The notes: generated from the letters alone by a model not told the origin. Positions 23,221 through 33,119 are shown, counted from the stretch's first letter. The stretch: DNA of 64,000 nucleotides from Tenrec ecaudatus (GCF_050624435.1 NC_134537.1:122501586-122565585), one strand, 5' to 3'. Translations and numbers: made by a program.

Positions 23221-24110
23221 CAACTTTCCCGCTCCTAGTTCAGTATGCTTTTTTATCGCCTACCTACACTCCAACTTACACTGATCAGGAAAACACCCAG
23301 TATTGCTCTCTTCCTCAACAAAAAGAGTGGGTACACAAATATAACTTTGGGAGCAAAGTTACAACAGGAAATAATCATCACCGATATTCACAATCTCTAT
23401 ACATCAGACCAAAAACTCTCTGCAAGTTTCTAACCCCCATATTTCACCCCACTGGACTATGGGGCACTATCAGCACAGTACATGCAAAATGCAACATGTG
23501 TACCCTCTCCAATAGCCAGGGAGCTCAACACCCTCGTAAACAGCTCCACCAGATGCGAGGGCACCTACCAGGACAGGACTGGCAGATAAACTTTACCCAC
23601 ATGCCAAAGCATAAGCGGTTTAAATATCTCCTCACTATGGCTGACACATTTTCAGGGTGGATCGAAGCCTTTCCCACCTCCTCTGAGAGTGCAAGCATCG
23701 TTGCCACTCACCTTCTTCAAAACACCATTCCTCGTTTTGGCCAGCCTGCTTCAATTCAGTCGGACAACGGCCCAGCCTTCATATCTAAGGTGCAGCAGGC
23801 AGTTAGCGCCTCACTGGGCATCAGCTCGAAACTCCACGCAGCCTACCACCCCAGTCTTCTGGTAAGGTTGAGTGAGCTAACTGTCTCATAAAACAACAGC
23901 TCACCAAACTCTCCCTAGAACTGCAACTTTCTTGGCCTCAACCATTACCCTTTGCTCTTACTTGCCTTCGTGCGTCCCCTCAGGAGCTGTCCGGCCTCAG
24001 TCCTTTCAAAATACTCTACGGAGGACCTTTCCTTTTCTCACCTCTTCCTGCAACTGATTGCCCTCCGTTAGCTTCGTACCTTCCATGCTTGTCCTTGCTC
24101 CGCAACATTT
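23221..24110 (+). pseudogene. ERV pol: RNase H/integrase remnant
   Basis: From 23,496 an open stretch carries the integrase core: QDWQINFTHMP (first aspartate), GWIEAFPTSSE and IQSDNGPAF (second aspartate), then AYHP, where a frameshift removes the expected glutamate motif. A C-terminal integrase piece follows (SPFKILYGGP at about 24,000). Sequence before 23,490 is a poorly preserved RNase H or zinc-domain part. Confidence 0.75.
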
Positions 24111-24969
24111 CTTAGACATGCAACCAGAAAACACTCGCGTGCCCTTCTTCTACTCCAATGCATCTGCCCAGACATGTAATGTCACCCAAATCCCCTCCAA
24201 ACCACTAACAGCCCCAGAAAGACTTTTCTTTTGGTGAAACTATACACTCACTAAGCATTTGAACATCAGTTCCACCGCTACCCTTTGTGCCTGCCCGTCA
24301 CTCTGGTTCCGCAGCTCACTATATACACTCTGGCTGAGTTCCAGGACAAATACATCCAGGTATACAGTCGCCATACTAAAAGAGCACTTCTTCTCCTGAT
24401 AGCAGTGGGCATCTCCGTAGCCTCAGCAGCAGGTGCAGTAGGACTCGGCGGCGGGACCATGGGACACTATCATCACAGCAGACAAGTTATCCGCATGCTT
24501 CCAGCTGGCAGTCAATGCCTCTGCCGAGTCTCTAGCCTCCCTGCAGAAACAAATAACCTCTCTTGCCCAAATCACTTTACAGAACCGCCGCGCTTTAAAC
24601 CTCAGCACTGCTATAAAAGGAGGAACCTGCCTCTTCCTCCAGGAGGAATGCTGTTATTACATCAATGAGTGGGGAATTGTGGAAACTAGAGTCCAGACCC
24701 TCAACAAGCTAAACTGTAAGCTGCAAAACACCAGGTTCAGAACAGACGGATCCTCTTCCTGGTGGAACTCTTCTCTGTACTCCTTCCTAGCCCCCATACT
24801 AAGACCCATACTTTTAGTTATAATTTTGTTCTTAATTGCCCCTTGTCTCATCCAGCTCCTGCAAAACCGGCTCCGTGAGATCACCCGTATAGCAGTCCAC
24901 CAGATGCTGCTGCAGCAATACCAGCCTCTCTACCCTATGCCAGGCCAGGCATTCCAGTACTCTACCTAA
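24111..24969 (+). pseudogene. ERV env, surface part mostly deleted
   Basis: Only about 200 bp of surface-subunit sequence (with N-x-T/S sites) remain. A furin-type site RHTKR lies at about 24,375-24,389 and is followed by a hydrophobic alanine/glycine-rich fusion peptide. A frameshift at about 24,460-24,490 separates this from the rest of the transmembrane subunit, which keeps a CX6CC motif (CLFLQEECC) and a membrane anchor at about 24,790-24,860. A stop follows at 24,967. The deletion and frameshift exclude a functional envelope. Confidence 0.8.
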
Positions 24970-25069
24970 AATCCCCTCCCTGGTATGAGTTCTTCGTCCT
25001 TGTGTCCACAGGAAGAAGTTACAGAAGAGACTGACTCCGCCCCTTTTCACTATAAAGCAGAGTTGGGTA

Positions 25070-25525
25070 TGCCTGGTCTTGGCAAAAGGGACTCCATTTT
25101 GAATCCGGTGCCTTCAGCTTGGCTCTCAGAATTCGCCTCTCATAGACCCCCCTTTCACTGACTTCCCTCTCACTGATCTCCCTCTCCCCTTCTCAACCTT
25201 CAAATTCCTGGAGCCAGCTCCTCCCGGAGCCAGAATGTTTTCTGAAGATAAGCACACTCCACTCTACCCGTCCTTGGCATATAGATAAGGTGAGACCTTC
25301 TCTCTTCTGAAGCACCTGTGTGCACAGATCCTCCCCAGCTTGGACCCTTCCCAGCTGTGCCTGCCAGCAGGGGTATAAAGACGCAGCCCAAATTTCCCAA
25401 AGTGCGGTTTCAAAGGCTCAATCCCCCAACTTGCTGAATCTGCCCGCAAGCCTCCCAATAAAGCCTGCTTCTAAATTTTGCCGATTGGATCTTTGGTTCT
25501 GTTTCGTGCCCCTAAATTCCTTACA
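25070..25525 (+). repeat. ERV 3' LTR
   Basis: The 456-bp LTR begins TGCCTGGTC and ends CCTTACA, with TATAAAG at 25,374-25,380 and AATAAA at 25,457-25,462. The sequence just upstream is only weakly purine-rich, so its polypurine tract has decayed. Confidence 0.93.
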
Positions 25526-25849
25526 ATAAAAGCACTGGTGCATTTTTTAAAGTTGTTGAACAATTCTTTTTAAAAGTTCCCTGTCTGGTAAGAAAATGAA
25601 CACTGGAACCTGTGAGACAAGTAATGAACAAAGGCCTCTGTGAGAACTGGCTGGGTGAGCACCTTAGCCTGGAAGTCAGGACCCAGTGAAAATCCGGACA
25701 CAGGACTATTTCAGAAGATACTTCTGAGACATGCTGACCCGCAGCAGCAGCAGCCCCCCCAAAAGTTTCAGGAACAGAACAGAACAACCAATTACAAAAT
25801 TGCTTTTCCATCTGCACAGCCCCTCCCCTTTGAAAGGGCCCTTTACAGA

Positions 25850-26055
25850 TAAAATAATAATGTATAAATTATTAAGGGTTCATGAGGGAGAGGGGAAGGG
25901 AGGGGAATGAGCTGATTCCAGGAACCCAAGTAGAAGGCAAATTTTGAGAATGATGAAGGCAACGAATATATAAGGGTGCTTTACTCAATTGATGTATGCA
26001 TGGATTGTGATAAGAGTTGTATGAGCCCCAATAAAATGATGTATATATAAAAAAG
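25850..26055 (+). mobile_element. Poly(A)-tailed element, 3' end (copy 1)
   Basis: The words ataatgtataaattattaag, gggttcatgagggag, gattgtgataagagttgtat and gagccccaataaaatgatg are the 3' terminus of the family whose longest copy is at 45,380-47,440. Confidence 0.7.
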
Positions 26056-26269
26056 GGGCCCTTTAGCAACTAGAAGCATTCTCCTAGAAAATGTCCCTTC
26101 TTAACTCTCTAGCGGCGGGGTGGCTGTGGGGAGGCCTGCTTCACTCCTGGAGTGATGGGCATGCTTAGGGTGTCCTCTCCACACCGGAGGGCACCCTCTT
26201 CATTTCCTTTGAAGTGACTCTGCTTTCATAAAACTGTGGCTTAACTCTTTGCTGCTATGCCACTGCGGT

Positions 26270-26346
26270 TGTTCTTGTTGTTGTTGTTGGTGGTGGTGGT
26301 GGTGGTGGTGGTGGAGGAGGTGGTGGTGGTGGTGGTGTGTGTGTGT
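26270..26346 (+). repeat. (GTT)n(GGT)n(GT)n microsatellite
   Basis: Compound trinucleotide repeat, about 77 bp, in TLR3 intron 1 some 360 bp on the transcript-downstream side of exon 1. Confidence 0.9.
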
Positions 26347-26708
26347 CTGGAGCGTGCTAGTCCCCCTGTGGTTGATAGCCTGGTTTCCAAACATCACAAT
26401 TCACCCATGTCCTTTTCCTAGTACAGGGTTCTAAAATGAAAGCTTATTACAATTACTACATAAAATGTTTTATAATATAAATTATTATTTTTTTACTACT
26501 ACTATTACTTTAGGCATGGTACACTATTTCATCCTTGCCAACATCATCCCTCGGCCCCCCTTCCGCGCTTTCCCCCCACAATCTTGCTGACTAATCCTAC
26601 ATAGGGTTCAAACGCCAGCTCCAAGACAGAAACATGTGAACATGCAAGGTACGTCCAGATATTTTCAACATAAGAAATCCCCTTCCAGTAAGAATATGAA
26701 ATATGTAC

Positions 26709-26807
26709 CTTCGCTTATTCTGATGAGCGCTGGTTTTCCATCATTCAGATCCTAATGCTTTCACCGTGGACGTTTTCATCAGCAAGTTTACGGCAATCTC
26801 GAAAGTG
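26709..26807 (-). other. TLR3: TLR3 exon 1, non-coding (predicted)
   Basis: On the minus strand the block begins CACTTTCGAGATTGCCGT and continues through TGATGAAA. As I remember the human TLR3 mRNA, its 5' end starts almost identically (CACTTTCGAGAGTGCCGT, then TGATGAAA after a short gap). The block ends ...GCGAAG followed by a GTACAT donor at 26,708. The start is set by analogy with the human transcript, not by any data here. The exon would splice to the acceptor at 13,717 and contributes only 5' UTR. Confidence 0.8.
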
Positions 26808-26812
26808 AAACT
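26801..26812 (-). promoter_or_regulatory. ISRE-type element at the TLR3 start site
   Basis: The plus strand reads GAAAGTGAAACT, a perfect match to the GAAANNGAAAC interferon-stimulated response element. It overlaps the predicted TLR3 transcription start. IRF and STAT-dependent induction of TLR3 through a promoter-proximal ISRE is known in human, so placement and sequence agree. No TATA box is evident just upstream on the minus strand. Confidence 0.75.
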
Positions 26813-27082
26813 AAAAAGTTAAAACAAAACACTCTTAAGGAGGACAAAGAAAAATATACACACTCTCAGCAGAGGTGCTTCAAACGGTTTCATTAACTGC
26901 CTTGTGTTCCTTCTCCTCCCCACGTTTCATTGAATAGGTCACAAGTGAAGCAACGGAGACAGTGCAAAGCGGGGTGGAAGGTGGAGATGGGGGTGGGGGT
27001 GGTACTTCACCCCTCGGGATGGGTGGAGCCAGGAGCTTAGGGGTTAAGGAATACTAACCAAAAAACCAAACTCACTGCCATT

Positions 27083-27690
27083 GTTGCGGATTCAAATAAA
27101 TGACAGCCACTGGAACGTATGGATAATTTAGAAGTCTTTATTCGGGTCTGACCGGACTGCTAGAATCTGAAAGGGATTCTTTGATTGCAGTTCCAAATCC
27201 ACATTTCAGTCCATCTTAAAGGCCGAAAAACTCATTTATCACCTGTCTAGGGTTCAAGCAAGCATGAACAGAAGCAGAAAGCAAAATTAATGGATGAATT
27301 GTAACTTCGAGAAGAGTAAACATGCATTACAAGGTACATTCCTTATCATAAAAGAAACAATACCCAACTTGATTATGCCATCCTGGTTACCATAACAAAA
27401 TTATATTGTAACACCCTGGTTATCATGCCAAGGTTAACTACACCATTCAGATGACAACAACATATTGAAAAATAATCAAAACGAACTGCAGTGTCCAGAA
27501 CCTGGGGACATGGGAGTAAATTCTACAATTAATCACCAGCAGAGACTTTCCCATCAGGGGAGGGAGATGGGGCAGGTCAGCTAGCAGTCAACTTTCTGAG
27601 ATGGGAGGGAGGAACGGCTAAGTCACTTAGCAGCTGACAAAAATGGGGTTTCTTTTGCTCGTCTCCCTCGCCATCAGTCAATTCTCACGC
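27083..27690 (-). mobile_element. Possible solo LTR upstream of TLR3
   Basis: Read on the minus strand, this block begins near TGAGAATTGACTGATGG and ends AATCCGCAACA, with AATAAA (plus 27,137-27,142) about 55 bp before the end, as in a U3-R-U5 layout. It has no paired LTR or internal region. A short AfroSINE end (27,058-27,080) abuts it. Target duplications are not clear, and the family is unknown to me. Confidence 0.45.
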
Positions 27691-27930
27691 CAACGGACCC
27701 TTTTGGATAGGATGGAAGTGCCCCTGTGAGTTTCCAAGACTAAACATTTTTATAGGAAAGGCTCAGCTTTCTCCAGGAATACTAGCAGAGAATGATTTTA
27801 AAATTTAGCCCAAAGTTGATCTGACACTGTCAGAATTGATCAGGACCGAGGTGGGGGGATCCTTAATTAAAACCAGAGGATGTTTTGGTTTGTTTTCTAC
27901 ATATATTATTGTTCTCTATGTTCTTTGCAG

Positions 27931-28028
27931 CCCTGCGACAATGAACTCAGGAGAAATTAACCTTTTTGATCAAAGACCGGATTCTATTCGCAAGAAGAAG
28001 TTGGCCCTAGCAAAGTCACAGTTAAAAG
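27931..28028 (+). CDS. Candidate 5' coding exon of a divergent gene
   Basis: A strong acceptor (tattattgttctctatgttctttgcag, split over 27,903-27,930) is followed by 10 bases, an ATG at 27,941 and 29 codons plus one base. A consensus donor GTGAGT follows at 28,029. The encoded peptide begins MNSGEINLFDQRPDSIRKKK; it is charged and lysine-rich with no domain. It lies about 1.1 kb from TLR3 exon 1 on the opposite strand. In human the gene on that side is SORBS2, transcribed away from TLR3, so a distal SORBS2 5' exon is conceivable, but I do not recognise the peptide. It could be a chance splice-like frame. Confidence 0.4.
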
Positions 28029-28029
28029 G

Positions 28030-29255
28030 TGAGTCCCAACTCTTATCTCTCCACTTTCCAGTCAGAACGTGACAGGGAACAAGCTGATAAACAGAACGTT
28101 CAGATCACAGCTTTCAATTAGCTTTCTGACTCCAACTAGTTAAGAGAAAATGCTTGTCAAGAAGTACACTCACGTGTTTCCATGATGGATGTACTGTACG
28201 TGAATGACAACTGCGGGAGGATTAATGCTGTGAACTGTAGCCACCGAAAGACACGGGCAGAGCCTCTCGGCCAGCTCCCTGCATAGAAACCATGCTCACG
28301 GCTTCACATCTCCAGGTGGTTCTTTTTTTACACCCCTATTTTAAGAAACGTGGAAAAGGAAACTTAGAGATGTGAAAGCCTCGCCAAGGGGCCTTCTTCA
28401 GTTGCTGTCTGCTTATTTTTAAAAAAAGGAAATAAAACAGACCAGGACAAGTTACAACCTGTTAAGGCGATTCAATCTGCTTAGGAATGAGTAAGGGTGT
28501 ACGTTGCAGTTTGCCTAAGGAACCTCCCTTAGGACAGAAGAGATAGTGTCACAGGGTGCTGAAATATACGTATGAGTGTGTGTAATATATTACCTATAAT
28601 TAAACTGCTCTGTCCTTCCTACGAACCTATGCCTTCTGGGTCCTGTCCTCACAGAAAAGGTCCCAGAAAGGACAGTCAGAACCCACAGGTGACCCTGACT
28701 TTTGGTCAAGCAGCCCTCAGTCTCCAGAAAGAAACCACCCGACCAACTCACCGACACTGAAAAAGGACCCTGACAAATCACTTCCTGACCAGTAATCACA
28801 ACCCCGTGCAAATGTAAGTTGATTGCTCAGGCCTCACTGTACTTCCTAGGGTATGCACAGAGTTCTGCAAATCTATTTTTCCCTCCTGGAGCTTGCCTTA
28901 GTGCATTCTAGTCTGGGCTGGCTCCTTGTTTGATCAGTCAAAGGAAAGCCTCCTCTTTTTGCTTCTATCTCATTGCCATCTCTGTTTCTCAGCCATGTCC
29001 ACATGAAATCTCGGTTGTTAGCATCAGTCACCAGCTTGACCTTACTGTAGAGCTGAGAGCAGGAAATAAGTTTGTGTCATGGTGCTAAGGAATCTGCCTT
29101 TGGGCCACTCTGGGTTCCTGATTACATCTTTCTGATTTTCAGTTCTTGTACCTGTGAAATAATAATATAATCAAGTATATAAGGTAAGATCTGAGTAAAC
29201 CCTCCATCTATACCCATCAGTTTCCTCCATATACACCCATCAGAATGTGCAGTAA
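28030..29255. other. No recognised feature
   Basis: Unique-looking sequence. If the exon just before is real, this is its first intron. No repeat or conserved motif is apparent. Confidence 0.45.
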
Positions 29256-29261
29256 AACACT

Positions 29262-29450
29262 ACACCAGTCAACCAGTCCCTTCTAACTCATGGTAACCTC
29301 CTGTGTAACAGTTAAAACTGTACTCTATTGGGTTTTTAGTAGGTTTCCAGGCCTTTATTCTGGAGTGTCTTTGAGTGGACCCCAAACTTCTGTCTTTTTG
29401 GTTAGCAGCTGAGCATATTAGCTATTGGCACTGCCCACAGCCTCTGGGAA
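29262..29450 (-). repeat. AfroSINE, minus orientation, degenerate
   Basis: The words cagtcaaccagtcccttcta, ctcatggtaacctcctgtg, ggtttccaggcctttattc and gttagcagctgagcatatta occur in reverse-consensus order. Confidence 0.55.
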
Positions 29451-29934
29451 ACATTACCAATATTCAGAATGTTTCCTCTGTGAGCTCCTTGAGGGCAGGA
29501 TGTGGAATATTCTCTGTGTTATAGCTCTCCAGCCACCCTTCTGCTGCAGACTGTATTTCGGTCTCCAGCAAAGCGGGATCCTCCTTCCATGGTTTTCTTC
29601 CACGATGATGCTACATGTGACCAGATGACTAGTTTGGCTACAGGGATATTAGCAAGCGTAAAGTCAACAGACGCTTGAAAAACACTTGCATGTTGAGACG
29701 TATCCTCTTAGAACACCTCCTAAAATGCCTTCTGCCGGGACACGGGCAACAGTGAGAACCTAACCCAGGCAGGAGCAGAGGATCATCAGAAGAACTAGGG
29801 CTCTGGCCAACGAGCATCCAGAAAACAGGACCAACTTGCGAGCCATGGGGTAACAAGATTGGAAGTCAATCTACCAGCCCTAGTCAAGCTGTCCCAGATG
29901 ATGTCACATGGAGCAGAGATGAGGTGTCCTTATC

Positions 29935-30107
29935 AAAACTCATCGCCATCAAACCAACGCTGACGCAGAGTGACCCGATAGTATAGACCAGAACTGCCTC
30001 TGTGGATTTTCAAGATCACAATTCTTGATTGGAGCCCGTGGTTTTAAACTGCTGACCTTGTGATAAAAAGCCCAACGTATAACCACTTTGCCATCAGGGG
30101 TCCTATC
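29935..30107 (-). repeat. AfroSINE, minus orientation
   Basis: The words cagagtgacccgatagtata, ccagaactgcctctgtg, ggttttaaactgctgacc and aaccactttgccatcagggg are the reverse SINE consensus through its tRNA-like head. Confidence 0.75.
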
Positions 30108-30189
30108 CCCATCAGATCCTCCCGAAATTCCAGAAGTGGAAGCAAATAAATGATTGGTTTTGTTTTAAACTACAAAAATATGGAGAGGT

Positions 30190-30350
30190 ATGTTATTCAA
30201 TGGTAAATAACATGTCAACAACATGACACATAATTAGATGCTAATAACATGTTAAACAATAACACGTTGGAGAACAAATAACACGTTAAAGAATGACACG
30301 TTACTCACACGTAAATTATGACATGTTAAACTAAAACGTTGAATAAAACA
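30190..30350. repeat. Degenerate tandem repeat of ACAYGTTAAA-type units
   Basis: About nine loosely spaced copies of an 8-12-bp motif (aacatgttaaac, aacacgttaaag, gacatgttaaac and variants) occur in 160 bp. No gene or known repeat explains it. Confidence 0.55.
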
Positions 30351-30774
30351 TGCTTTTTCCATATTCCTTGACACCCAACTTTTATGCCTCATAAATTTCC
30401 ACACATGGTAGGTTTTCCATCATATTGGTTAAGTGAATGAATGTCCTCAACAAACAACTTTTATCAATGGTCTCTTAATACAACGGCCAGTTTAGGTTTA
30501 ATTCCAGTTAACACCTAGACTCCTTTACATAATCAGTCTGTAATTTTTGCTAATTTAAAAATATAACACAGGTTGGTTTCTCTTGATTGTATGAAAATAA
30601 GTCAAAAGGTATATCCTACTAGGGTTCCAGTATGTACATACATGGATTTATTTCAAACAAAACATGTTTAAACATAGCGGTGATCAGTGGATGACTACAG
30701 ACCATTTCTTTCAGTAACACACTCGTTACTCAAGTCTCATTCGAGTGCCTGCAGGGAAACTGGAAAAGAAAGAA

Positions 30775-30955
30775 AAGGCCAGATTCACTGCCAACAAGTG
30801 AATTCCTACTCATAGCTACACTGGATTTTCAAGCCTGTACATCTTTGAAAAACTAGAAAGCTGATCTTTCTCTGATGGAACAGCGAATGGTTTTGAACTG
30901 CTTACCTTGTAGTTAGCAGCCCAACTCATAGCCCATCATACCAGGTACATTTAAG
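30775..30955 (-). repeat. AfroSINE, minus orientation
   Basis: The words cctactcatagctacactgg, ttttcaagcctgtacatc, gatggaacagcgaatgg and ttaccttgtagttagcagcc fit the reverse consensus; the head is weakly preserved. Confidence 0.65.
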
Positions 30956-30959
30956 AGAG

Positions 30960-32018
30960 ATGCTGCCATGAAATCAACTAGGTCAGTAAAATCAAGGCAG
31001 ACAGTTTAGTCCAGAAGGTTATGAAGGCTGTTTGAGGGGATTCCCCAGTCTGTGGGTTCTCTTTTTAATCTTTTCATGAACTCTTGAAGCACAGAAGTAT
31101 CTTGTTTGTTAGTAGGTTCAGTCATCTATTTGTCTGCTGCTGTGTCTGTGTGTTGGGATGCTGGATCATGTGGTTATGCTCTATAGTAGGACAGTTTTAT
31201 TTTGTTCTTGGATTTCTTGGTTGCTGCTTCCCTGACCATTGATGACAGATCCAAGGGGGAAAAAATCCTTGATAATTTGAATTTTTTATCTGTTCTCATG
31301 ATACTGTTTCTTGGTCTCGTTCTGAGGAATTTTGTTTTCTTTACATTGAGTTTGAATCCATCTTGAAGCTGTCATCTTTGCTGTAGTAAGAGCATTGAGC
31401 TTTCTTTGTTTTTAGCAAGTAAAACGGTGTCACTTGCATATTCAGCTTGTGAATTAGCCTTCCTATAACCATACCACCTTTTCCACATAGACCAGATTCT
31501 TGTATTATTTGCTTACCATACACACTGAATAAGAACGATGAAAGGACACAAACACAGACAATTTTCTTCATTTAAAACCAAATAAATAAGTAAAACCATT
31601 CCCTATCACCTTATTCAGTTGAAACATCGCCTTTTGCCCTATGTACAGGTTCTGCATGAACACAATTAGGCTTTCAGAAACGTTCAACAATCACATTGCT
31701 CTCCATAGTTTGTTAGGCTCCACATAACAAACCTAACAAATGTCTTTGCACTTGCACAAGCAAGTCTCTTTCTGATATTCTCTGCCTTCAACTTTCAACT
31801 TTGCTCTCAACTTGCGGGTACTTTTAATGCCACTATTCGATCATCTTCCTATTCTCCTGGGTCACCTTTCTTTAAGATGTGCCCAAGCACGAATCTCTCC
31901 TTGTTGGTCAGCCAAGCAGATGTATTCCCAAGATCCTGCAGTAGAGATGGAGTGCTCCCAACAGTCTGGTCATTTAGTGAAACAGCTCAGTCTATATTAC
32001 ATTGATTCCTGGATTGTC
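30960..32018 (-). mobile_element. RTE LINE fragment, minus orientation
   Basis: It parallels the minus-strand RTE copy at 58.5-60.8 kb: gatgacagatccaaggggg, ttttgttttctttacattgag, cacactgaataag...gatgaaaggacac, then gggtcacctttctttaag and ending ttacattgattcctgg. It covers part of the reverse transcriptase region. Frames are broken throughout. Confidence 0.65.
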
Positions 32019-32021
32019 ATT

Positions 32022-32074
32022 ATTTATTTATTTATTTACTTACTTATTTGTTTGTTTTTATTTATTTATTTTTG
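32022..32074. repeat. (TTTA)n microsatellite
   Basis: Imperfect TTTA/TTTG tetranucleotide repeat between two oppositely oriented RTE fragments. Confidence 0.85.
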
Positions 32075-32084
32075 CCAGTGCACC

Positions 32085-33118
32085 TTGGCCATCCTGTCCA
32101 GGATTCGAAGAAGGCTTGTTAACAGCTTGGGATATAGAATTGACATGCTTTACTTGCTGAAAGGAGGAAGGCTTGAAGTATTTGCTGAAAAGACTGCAGC
32201 TTTCATTACAGATTGCCACTCACTTTAAAAACAGCAAATATCCTCACAACTAGATGACAGACAGCATCATAATAAACGGAGAAATGCTTGAAGTTGTCAA
32301 GGATTTCAACATGCTTGGATCCATAATTAATGTTCATGGAAACTACAATCATGCAATTAAACAATCTAATGTTTTGGAAAACCTGCTGCATAAACCTACT
32401 TTTAATATAAAGAATCACTTTGAGGATGAAATTCAAAAGCAAACTCACTTCTATGGAGTGGACTCCAATTCAGAGCTACTCTATAACACAGAGTAGAACC
32501 CCCCCCCCCCCCCCTGTGAGTTTCCAGGGCTGTAACTCTTTATGGGAGTAGAAAGTTTCCACTTTCTTCTGTGGATGGCTGGTGGTTTTGAACAGCTGAG
32601 CTTGAGATCAGCTCCCGACACCACCAGGGCTCCTTTTCAGAATTAAGGTGTGCCTTTTTCAAGCCATGATATTTTCAATTGCCCTCTGTGCACGTGGAAG
32701 CTGGACAATGAATAAAGAAGACTGCTGAAGAATTGATGTATCGGCTCATGTGCTCGTGAAAAATATTGAAAATATCAAGGATTGCCAGAAGAACAAACAA
32801 ATCTCTCTTAACAGAGCATAGTTAGAATGCTCCTAAGAAGCATGGTAGCAAGACTTCATCTCACATACTTCGGACATTTTATTAGGAGAGGCCAGTGCCT
32901 GAAATGGACAACATGTTTGGTAAAACAGGGGGCCAGAGAAAAGTGGAATACCGCAATATGCTCAATTGACTTAATAACCACACCAATGGGCTTAATCAAA
33001 GCAATACTTTCTAGGAGTGTGCAGCACCAGGCAGAATCTGGATCTGCTGTGCATAGAGTTGCAATGAGTTGGAAACGGACCCACTGGCACAATAAACAAC
33101 AACAGCAACAATAAGTAT
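32085..33118 (+). mobile_element. RTE LINE 3' half, plus orientation
   Basis: Recognisable pieces: INGEMLEVVKDFNMLGS at about 32,275, and LHLTYFGHFIRRGQ with VHRVAMSWKR towards 33,090, the C-terminal end of RTE ORF2. The element ends gcaatgagttggaaacgg...aacaacaacagcaacaata, the short-repeat tail typical of RTE elements. An AfroSINE splits it at 32,437-32,635. Stops and shifts are frequent. Confidence 0.75.
32437..32635 (-). repeat. AfroSINE, minus orientation, with a run of 16 C
   Basis: The words ggagtggactccaattcag, ataacacagagtagaa, a C16 run (32,499-32,514), ggctgtaactctttatggg and caccagggctcc form a complete reverse SINE inserted in the RTE copy. Confidence 0.8.
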
Positions 33119-33119
33119 G

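Larger units (their letters stand above)
18819..25525 (+). mobile_element. Class I endogenous retrovirus, degenerate provirus
   Basis: This is a 6.7-kb provirus with two LTRs in the same orientation, flanked on both sides by ATAAA (18,814-18,818 and 25,526-25,530), a 5-bp target duplication. Gag with a myristoylation-type start, PPPY and two CCHC knuckles, a protease end, pol pieces and an env transmembrane part occur in retroviral order, except for one scrambled pol segment. Every gene carries stops, frameshifts or deletions. The LTRs differ at roughly 5-6% of sites by eye, so the insertion is old. It lies in TLR3 intron 1, antisense to TLR3. Confidence 0.93.
13717..26708 (-). other. TLR3 intron 1 (about 13 kb)
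   Basis: This interval separates non-coding exon 1 from the start-codon exon. It contains a deleted RTE LINE (15,635-16,330), a SINE inside an old LTR-like remnant (about 16,815-17,330), an RTE 5' fragment (18,305-18,480), the endogenous retrovirus (18,819-25,525), a poly(A)-element 3' fragment (25,850-26,055) and a GGT/GTT microsatellite (26,270-26,346). The stretches 13,717-15,630, 17,340-18,300 and 26,060-26,700 hold nothing else that I recognise. Confidence 0.8.
6040..26807 (-). other. TLR3: TLR3 gene locus, five exons
   Basis: This is the whole transcription unit inferred for Toll-like receptor 3, the endosomal sensor of double-stranded RNA that signals through TRIF to IRF3 and NF-kB. 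Exon 1 is non-coding and the start codon is in exon 2, as in human. Intron sizes are about 13.0 kb, 1.9 kb, 2.8 kb and 0.26 kb. The four coding exons join in frame without a stop or frameshift to 905 codons against 904 in human, so the copy looks functional. The presence of introns rules out a processed pseudogene. The left end is the stop codon; the 3' UTR continues towards lower coordinates. Confidence 0.95.

Noticed and set aside
24285..24969. Possible co-opted (syncytin-like) envelope gene
   Set aside because: A frameshift splits the transmembrane subunit and nearly all of the surface subunit is deleted, so no functional envelope can be made.
26200..26397. Histidine-rich open frame on the minus strand
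   Set aside because: It is a translation of the (GGT)n/(GTT)n microsatellite; low-complexity repeat, no gene context.
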